Source of the DNA: Cristatella mucedo
Lineage: Eukaryota > Bryozoa > Phylactolaemata > Cristatellidae
Reading direction: 5' to 3'
NCBI GenBank assembly: GCA_009760855.2
Contig: WPIO01000021.1
Location: forward strand, 5,767,001 to 5,831,000
Length of the DNA: 64,000 bases
Part shown: positions 57,378-64,000 of the stretch, one piece after another
Layout of the letters: the number at the start of each line of letters is the position of its first letter
Numbering within the stretch: position 1 is the first letter of the stretch
Program-made: the position numbers and the translations under genes
Notes under the pieces: model-generated
What the model was told of the DNA's origin: nothing
The model's input: the letters and a program-made list of their open reading frames with translations, nothing else
The model's database searches: none

Positions 57378-58866
57378 CGCGTGAATGGCGCCCTAAAAGG
57401 ACTTGAAATTTCTATCCAGGCCTTTGCCTGGCGGCAGGGCTCGGGCCTTACGACCTCAGTCTTTGAAAGGCATTTGCTTCCCCCCATGGAAAAGCAGGGC
57501 TGCGATGCGGGCACGCGCTTCAAGCGCCTGGCTGGTCATGTTCAATCGTCCACCTCTTAGTGACCACGCTATTCGGTGCCAGTGCGTATTACTGATAGCA
57601 TTGCAGACTAAATCAAACTAAGCATCATTATCAAACGGTCTGCCCGCTATCCTCATCGTAATAAAATGGCGTCTTAATTATCTTTAACTTATCTTCACCA
57701 ACACCTGAACCCGGAGCCTCGCGCTAAATGTTGCCGAACATGCGCTCCATATTCAATGGCACTCTCATATCAGATTACGCTTGATTCGTGACGTTTACCC
57801 TCATTGTTTTTGCCAGAAACTGAGACCTGGCGCTTTGATATAGAAAGCTGCCACCATATCTTCACCCTTATAGTCTCTCTTTCTTTCACCCAAGGAGTCA
57901 GCAAACTGGCGGTGGAGGAGCGTAGTTCATCGTTTTGCCTTTACCTACTCGAAGCGGTCGTCGTTTTGAATCTCCTTTCTGAGATCCATACCAAGTCGGC
58001 TACAAGTCATCTCTTTCACGGATACCAAGATTGCTTTAAATCAGTTATTTGTTTCGATCTGATTTGATTATGTGTTCGAAATAGTTCTCGTCGTATTGGT
58101 TTTAACATTCATTTAGATTATCCAACTTATGTTGGCAGATTATTTCGTTCTCTGGCTGATTGTTTGCTTTTGCATGGCCTCACTCACATCAGGTCGAAAT
58201 TCAGTCAATAATTATCTTTGATTGTCCGAATGATAAAATATTCTTCCGCCTTGTATAGGTCATTCCTGTTATCGATTTCACATAGACCCTATGCAGATCG
58301 TATCTCACTGCAGTATTTACCCCTTAAGTATCAGTGAATCGAGACTCTTCAATCAAGATACAGTGGTGATATTAAAGCTGCTAAAAGAAAAGTCGTCATC
58401 TTCTACCTTGTAATCCTCTCTTGATATGATATTCTATTGATTGAATGTACTATGACGCTTATAGTAAATCCATAAATATTTGCTCCTCTATTCTCATACA
58501 CACTGTACATACTTGCTCTGATAGCCTACCATTTACAGACTAAGCTTGGCTGGGCCTGCATAAAAAGCAGAAACTTTACATATCAGAACTGAATATCACT
58601 AAGCACAAGGACTGTTCAGGTTACACCCAATTCATCCTAGCAGCAAGCCTCTATAGGTGACAGGAAATCACGTTCAATGGACACTTCACCTTAACACTTT
58701 GAAGTGAACCATACTTACCTTTCTTTGATCAGCAGTCACTTTCTATTTTCTCATATCAAACAGGATCAGAGAAAATAAGAGGATAGTAAAGACAACCTCC
58801 TCTTTGAATCATTGAACATCTATCTTCTATTTGTAGTAACTTTATTCATGGTTCTTTGCCTGCTAC
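57375..58866. other. unrecognised sequence
   Basis: AT-leaning after 57600. An 87-codon ORF at 57804-58067 lacks a motif. Confidence 0.3.
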
Positions 58867-58940
58867 TAATAATAATAATAATATTGCATGATAAGCATAT
58901 CGAAGCTCAATCTCTTTCTAGGCGCTTTTACATTTGCTAA
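58867..58940 (-). mobile_element. L2-A LINE, 3' tail, minus strand
   Basis: (AAT)n at 58867-58884, then 'gcatgataagcatatcgaag' and 'tctttctaggcgcttttaca' followed by 'tttgct', the complement of the L2-A 3' end. The body beyond is too decayed to follow. Confidence 0.6.
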
Positions 58941-59504
58941 TTATTTTAATAGAATATTGATAAAATCGTGTTGAATAGTCAGGAGGTACTGATGGTAGCG
59001 GCGCGATGTCTGATTCTATGACGGTATCCATATTCAGCATAATCCATCTCGCATTTTGCATAGCGATGAAACTGACACCAAAATGATATTGGTTTATTGA
59101 TTCTCTTGCAAGCGATGTCTCAGAACCTGGATAGATATTATTCTCATTTGTATACAAATACTAACAGTATTATTATGTAGTACACTAACCTCAAAGTTAA
59201 TCTAAGGCATTCTGATGCACTCTCTCAATATCACTATTTTGATATGAAAAGCTAGCAAGTCCGTTTCTTTAATGTTCTTGTATCTTGTCTCTACCTAGAT
59301 CTACTGCTGCTCAAATAAACTAACATCGTAAATGCATCCCACCCCTCTAAGTTCTTACCTGGCTACAGAGGCTATTGTCTGTCCCTCATTCACAGTCGAT
59401 GGTAGTCAGAAAGCAAGCAGCTTTCCCTCAGTCCTCACACTGCCAATTCCTATCAAAAGCGCTGGGTAATAATAATATTTGTAGTATATAAAAGTTCTTC
59501 TAGA
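58941..59504. other. unrecognised, possibly the decayed body of the same L2-A
   Basis: No clear motif. A 79-codon minus ORF at 58918-59157 overlaps the tail and is not a known protein. Confidence 0.3.
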
Positions 59505-60724
59505 CCTCATCACCTGGGCATCGCTGGCATGTACTCTACAGTGGTTCAGTCTATCTCAGTGGGAGACTCAGTATTGGCGTGAATGGACAAAGATCCATCT
59601 GATACCTCCAAATGTGGAATTACCTCAAGGGCACCATGGTCCACATTCACAGTTTATCCTCTCCCTCTTGCTGATCAGTTATAACTGATAGGCTTTCACT
59701 TCTATCAGATGACACTCAAGTTGTACCTTTGCTTTGATCCCTCCAGCCCTTCGAGCACCTCCACTCAACTCCACCTGCACATGAGATGACATCCCCATGG
59801 ATGGCAGCAAATTTTCTAAAACAAGCAATGATGTTCAAACTTTGCTATTTTGATCAAGCCCACAGTGTGATCAGAGATTGGAAAGGTGACTCTCAAAATT
59901 GGCTCCCCAACTTATCTCCAGAGTGAGACTCGAAATCTAGTGTATTCAAGCGCCTCGATTATTGGCAATACCACTCCGCCTCCACAGTCCAAATCTGCCT
60001 ATTTTCAGCTTCCTGCTGTGCTTGCGTTCAGGCTTGTTAAGATAAGATACCGCGTTCCAGTTGGTCCACCATTCGGTGACATCCCGTCGACCTACAACTC
60101 ATGCTTACTGGCCTACCAGCATATGCGATCAGGCGATGTGGTCTGGCTGCAACCGACATTATCGCGTCACGGTTGCCCTCCCTTCTCGCCGACCTGCACT
60201 GGCTACCAGTCCAGCGGATTGACTTCAAAGGTTTTGTCAGCTCACTTTTTAAGACCCTTCATTCTATGGCTCGACCTATCTCCGACCCTTTCCACCGGGC
60301 ATCGTACCACCCGCTTTCGGAGATCAACAGTCAAGAAATGCCTCATTATGAAACTGCCAAATCTTTGGAGACCGTTACGTTAGTTCCGTATGCTCCCTGA
60401 CCCTCAGATCCGACCGTCCAGGCATCCCGTGACCTGATACAGAAAGCTAAAAAGACTTCAACCACTTTATTTGGGACTGCATTTAGTGAGGTCCACACCG
60501 TTAATCTCTTCGTCTTATGCGTGCTGACACTTTATGCATGCTGTAACCACAGCATATACTATTACATATCGCCAGCAATATATTATTCATTTATTTGCCA
60601 AGCATGATTTTAACTTACCATTCAGTGCGTTTCCGTTTGCAGCAAATGTAGCGCTAGAGATCGTGTTCTCAGTATATTATCAACCGTTATTGTTATCTTA
60701 TTATATTATTTATAATTACGATGG
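59505..60724 (+). mobile_element. L2-A LINE, RT to 3' end, decayed
   Basis: Aligns in order with 20040-21240: 'ggcatcgctggcatgtactc', 'cagtgggagactcagtattg', 'aattacctcaagggcacc', 'ctttcacttctatcagatga' (the YxDD region with a deletion that shifts frame), 'ctcaaaattggctcccc', 'gacctgcactggctaccagt', and a 3' tail with 'tttgcagcaaatgtagcgct'. It meets an opposite-strand copy at about 60725. Confidence 0.7.
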
Positions 60725-61755
60725 TAACAATAATGAGAATATTTGTATAGCTTTTCTATCAAAAAAACAGATCTTTTTTTCTGACTTTGCAGATGCATTA
60801 TAAATGCAGACTTAAATGATTCTAATTATTATTATTCGCAATATGTCATAGTAATGCTAGATGTGACATGTAGCAGGTCATCAGGTAAATATGGTTGGCC
60901 TTTTATTCTTCTCTCAGCAATCATGAACACAGAACTTAACGCCACAAGGACCCACTAAATCACCTGACTCAGTGTTTTAAGCTCTTTTAAGAGATGTGCC
61001 AGGGGATGTGATTAGCGGGATGGGTTGAGCTTTGGGCTCATCTGACTTCAAGGCGATCATTTGGTACATGCAGAAATATAGCTCAGTATTTGATCAGAAC
61101 TATGGTTATACGATGCTTGGCGCTCGATTGGAGTATTTCTGAAGATTAGGCTGGATCAAAGAACGAATGATTTCGTGGTTGAACCTTCGAGTCGATGCGT
61201 TGTGACTGAAGCTAAGCAGTCGACCATTAAATGGTATTGAGTAACAACTGGGCAGCTTACGATGAAACTCGAGCTAACTGCGGTTACACCGCTATAAGCC
61301 CTTGATTGCACAGGCCGATGACCAGTACATGGTGAGTTTCAGAAAGTGAGATGTTACAAACTCATGGACTATTTGAATCATATGATATTCACACTGGCTG
61401 AAGCATGGGCCCAGCAACGTTACTAGTGCAGCAGACTTGTGTGATGGGAACAATGTGTCCACAATTCTAATGGCATGTTGGAGCTGGACATCAGATTACA
61501 TGCAGACTCAACAGGACCTTGGAAGCAGCTAGCCCAGAGCCAAAGTCACACTTGATTTTCGATAACTGGTAGATTTGCTTAATCGTGTATTTGAAGAGCA
61601 CAGCTGCGTTATATGCAGTGTCAGCAATACGACCAGCAGGAGAAATTGACGTGCTGGAGGGCTGAATGATCAAAACAATTGCAAGCTGAGAATCATCTGC
61701 ATTGAAGTGAAGCCTAGAATTCGCTTGGCGATGGCATCCTCCAAACGCCGTCAAC
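60725..61755 (-). mobile_element. L2-A LINE, 3' half, minus strand, tail-to-tail with neighbour
   Basis: Plus-strand 'aatgagaatatttgtatagc' and 'ctttgcagatgc' mark the 3' end. The body runs to 61755, where the minus strand reads LHFNADDSQLAIV, a YxDD box with both aspartates but Asn for Tyr. Frames are broken. The two copies share their tail ends at about 60700-60740. Confidence 0.65.
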
Positions 61756-62699
61756 TAAAAACAAACAAATGGCTTCAAGCATGTTTAAGCGATAATCACT
61801 CCACAGAATCGGTTACTATGCAATGACACAGTCAACCGAAGCTGCCTTAGGCTGGTATGTTCAGTTCTGCTGGAGGTCGCCAGCAACACGATATCATTGA
61901 TCCTGTGTCGTTTTTAAACCCCTATCGTATGTCCTATTGGGCATCTGCCGTTACGCCAGTGGTTTAGGTTCATTCAATAAATATGAAAGGGTGATCATTG
62001 CGGCCATGATGTTTGAAGTATGGCTTACCAACTGTATTAGGTCCATTTAAAAAAAAAATGTCTCCGTTCTGCGATGAAATAGCTAGAAATAGTCAAATCT
62101 CTCACATGAAGAGGACATAACTATTACCTGCTTTTATTTTTACTCAGTGTGATCTCAGGCTCTCTCAACTCTCTTTAATATTGTGCTGACGTTAATTAAA
62201 TGGTTGCCAACTTTCTCTTCAGTGGGTAATTTGCAAAAATATTATGGGAAAACCAACTGTTATTAGATGTGCCATGGCCTTACCACTTTCAGGAATTTCG
62301 CCGACCAGGATGTTTTCTATGTGCTGCTCACTTATAAAGATGACTTCCAATGAACAAACACACTAACATCACACTAGTGAGTCTTCGTTAACAAGCACAA
62401 ATCTGGTAAAAATACAGGCTTGCTTGATTGAATATAAAATCAACCAGTCTGCAATGCAGCAACCCCAACTAGACTTTTTTTAATTCACTTTACTATAGGT
62501 TCTCTATGCCTCTTCAGTAAGCTGTAATTTGTTGCAAGCGCAGCTGGGCTTACTGTCATCTCAATCTCTGCCATTACCCCATTTATTTTCTTACAAATCT
62601 GTGTAGCTTCCATAAAACAGTGCATCATGTTCCAATTCTGTCCTATACTAAGGTCCTTCATTTTATTATCTGACACCTGTTTTTATTACTGTTGCATCA
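61756..62699. other. unrecognised sequence
   Basis: Some L2-like words near 61790-61860 ('cactccacagaatcggttac') may be the rest of an RT fragment on the plus strand. Nothing else recognised. Confidence 0.3.
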
Positions 62700-62960
62700 A
62701 GCCTCCGGCCCAGCTCCAACCAAGTCGTAACACTCTGGTCGGGCTTTTCCCTGTACTTTCTTTGCAGTTCAAATCCCTTGGAGGAGATCGTGCACTCAGT
62801 TACTTTACCAGGCCGAGCACCTCTTCTTGCCTCTTCCTTTCAGTTCATGCTTCAAAAGAAGCTAAAACTACCTGGCACTTCCTGATTTCTTTGCTCCGAA
62901 CGAATGAATTGCCTTTGCAGGCCCGCTTGTTCTGTGACCATTCACGGTCTTGACTAATGT
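62700..62960 (+). mobile_element. L2-like C-terminal fragment, decayed
   Basis: QFKSLGGDRALSYF followed by KKLKLP-like text in the next frame resembles LKSFGDRAFS and the FKKxLKTHL end. It is weak but in the right order. Confidence 0.35.
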
Positions 62961-64000
62961 TGAAGCTATCACCTGTTTAGCATGTCAAGTGCGCAAAAAG
63001 ATGGTTCTCCTGTCGTGATACAATAGTGCCATCTGGTAGTAACCCTCGGATCGCCCCGAAACCAGAATATTATCACTGGAAGAAACTTTCCTCGTTTCAG
63101 ACAATAGTCAGCACCTGGTTGACATGTGGTCTGCCCAAGCTGGAACCGTCCGGATGAGCTCGCGAGGACTGCCGTCTTAATAACCTCATGAATGATGATA
63201 CCTTGTGACAAGCTTTGCCAGCAACAACGAGCTATTAGTTTGGGGTGTTTATTGCCTGGCGGGGAATTTGCAGCGCCTGTTGCGTGTTTGTGACGGTCTG
63301 CGTGTTTGCTGACGGTGCACTGCTGCTGCTTCGCTATTTCGCCAGCACAGCCAGCGTCAGTCGGTTCAATAGCCGCCAGGTTGCTGATGGGTCCAGTTTT
63401 GCCAGCCAGCGTCGTCTTCCTCTCGGGCGCTGTGGGCGTGTATAACCTGGGCTACGCTGCCTGAAGCTTGCCGGCGCCATCTCGGCCGCAGCCAGTCAGC
63501 TGATCGAGCGTTTAGATCGGGATTCAAGCGCAGTGATCGCGAGACGTCGGCTTCCTCGGCCGCCGAGGTTATTTGATTCGACTCCGCTCACGCGTGATTG
63601 ATGGCAGCGAGCAGGAATGAACACTACCGCGATCAGTTCGCTCGAAGCACAGCAGTTGTGAACTTTCCCCAGGTCTTGCTGATCTCCAGCTCTCTCCGTT
63701 AGCTGCGTGCTGCGTAAATGTCTTCATTCTGTCGACCTTTGCGACAAGTCGATAATGCTTTCAGAATACGGTAATCAGTTGTCGGGTAAAGTGCGATCCG
63801 CTGGCCTGTTTGTGATGTGGAAGCGGCAATGCGAGACTCTTCTTAAGACCTTCATATTCCCTCATGATTGGCTCTGACAGCAGCGCGCGCGGTGCCAGAC
63901 AAAAGCGCTCAGGAAGCGATTAGGTGTGAGTTCTCTTTGGACTTTGCTTTGGTCAGTGACCTTGGAATCCCCAATTGGCGTCATCTAAGCCATTTAAAGG
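62961..64000. other. unrecognised sequence, GC-rich patch at 63240-63900
   Basis: CpG-rich with a 'ggcgccatctcggcc' motif near 63473. Short ORFs only, and the window ends without a recognisable gene. Confidence 0.3.

Overview
This window reads as repeat-dense, intergenic nuclear DNA of a metazoan, most likely an aquatic invertebrate. The evidence is negative and positive. There is no operon structure, no bacterial gene and no long intact host ORF. There are many decayed non-LTR retrotransposons of the CR1/L2 type, with an exonuclease-endonuclease-phosphatase (EEP) endonuclease, a reverse transcriptase and the usual L2 C-terminal region. There are also tRNA-headed SINEs, a small LTR element and a Tc1-like transposase relic. 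Large blocks are rich in CpG without obvious CpG depletion. I could not name the species, and I found no host protein-coding gene, rRNA or canonical tRNA that I would defend.

The repeats fall into two main LINE families, named here only for this window. L2-A has a 3' end resembling gagggcgctttatcaag followed by (ATT)n, and has copies on both strands from base 390 to about 63 kb. L2-B has a 3' end followed by (ACATT)n. Its best copy is on the minus strand from about 13.1 to 8.73 kb, and shorter copies lie at 30.4, 40.7 and 54.7 kb. A tRNA-headed SINE family has a tail that matches the L2-A 3' end, so it probably borrows L2-A machinery.

Layout. 0-4.3 kb: mostly unrecognised sequence, an L2-A tail, a tandem duplication and one member of an unclassified repeat (R3). 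4.3-7.4 kb: L2-A copies, one of which contains a ~475 bp GA/GACAGA/GACACA array. 7.8-13.1 kb: a nest made of a Tc1-like relic, a SINE and L2-B, with a 1,049 bp LTR element inserted in the L2-B 3' region and flanked by a perfect 5 bp duplication. 14-22.5 kb: SINEs and L2-A copies, including a plus-strand L2-A sitting between the two halves of a minus-strand L2-A. 22.76-23.01 kb: a solo LTR. 23-27.7 kb: GC-rich unknown sequence plus an L2-A copy holding a CT array. 27.74-30.14 kb: an inverted duplicate of the 7.95-10.63 kb nest. 30.4-31.4 kb: an L2-B 3' end followed by a long GA array. 33.1-37.6 kb: a large CpG-rich block. 37.6-64 kb: mostly unrecognised sequence with scattered decayed L2 fragments, GC-rich islands at 43-45.5, 52 and 55.6-57 kb, and a local excess of GATC words.

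The most informative structures are historical. An inverted segmental duplication can be polarised from its junctions. The LTR insertion has an empty site elsewhere in the same window. There is a likely LINE-in-LINE insertion. Large purine/pyrimidine microsatellites sit inside LINE coding sequence. No clearly new functional system was identified.
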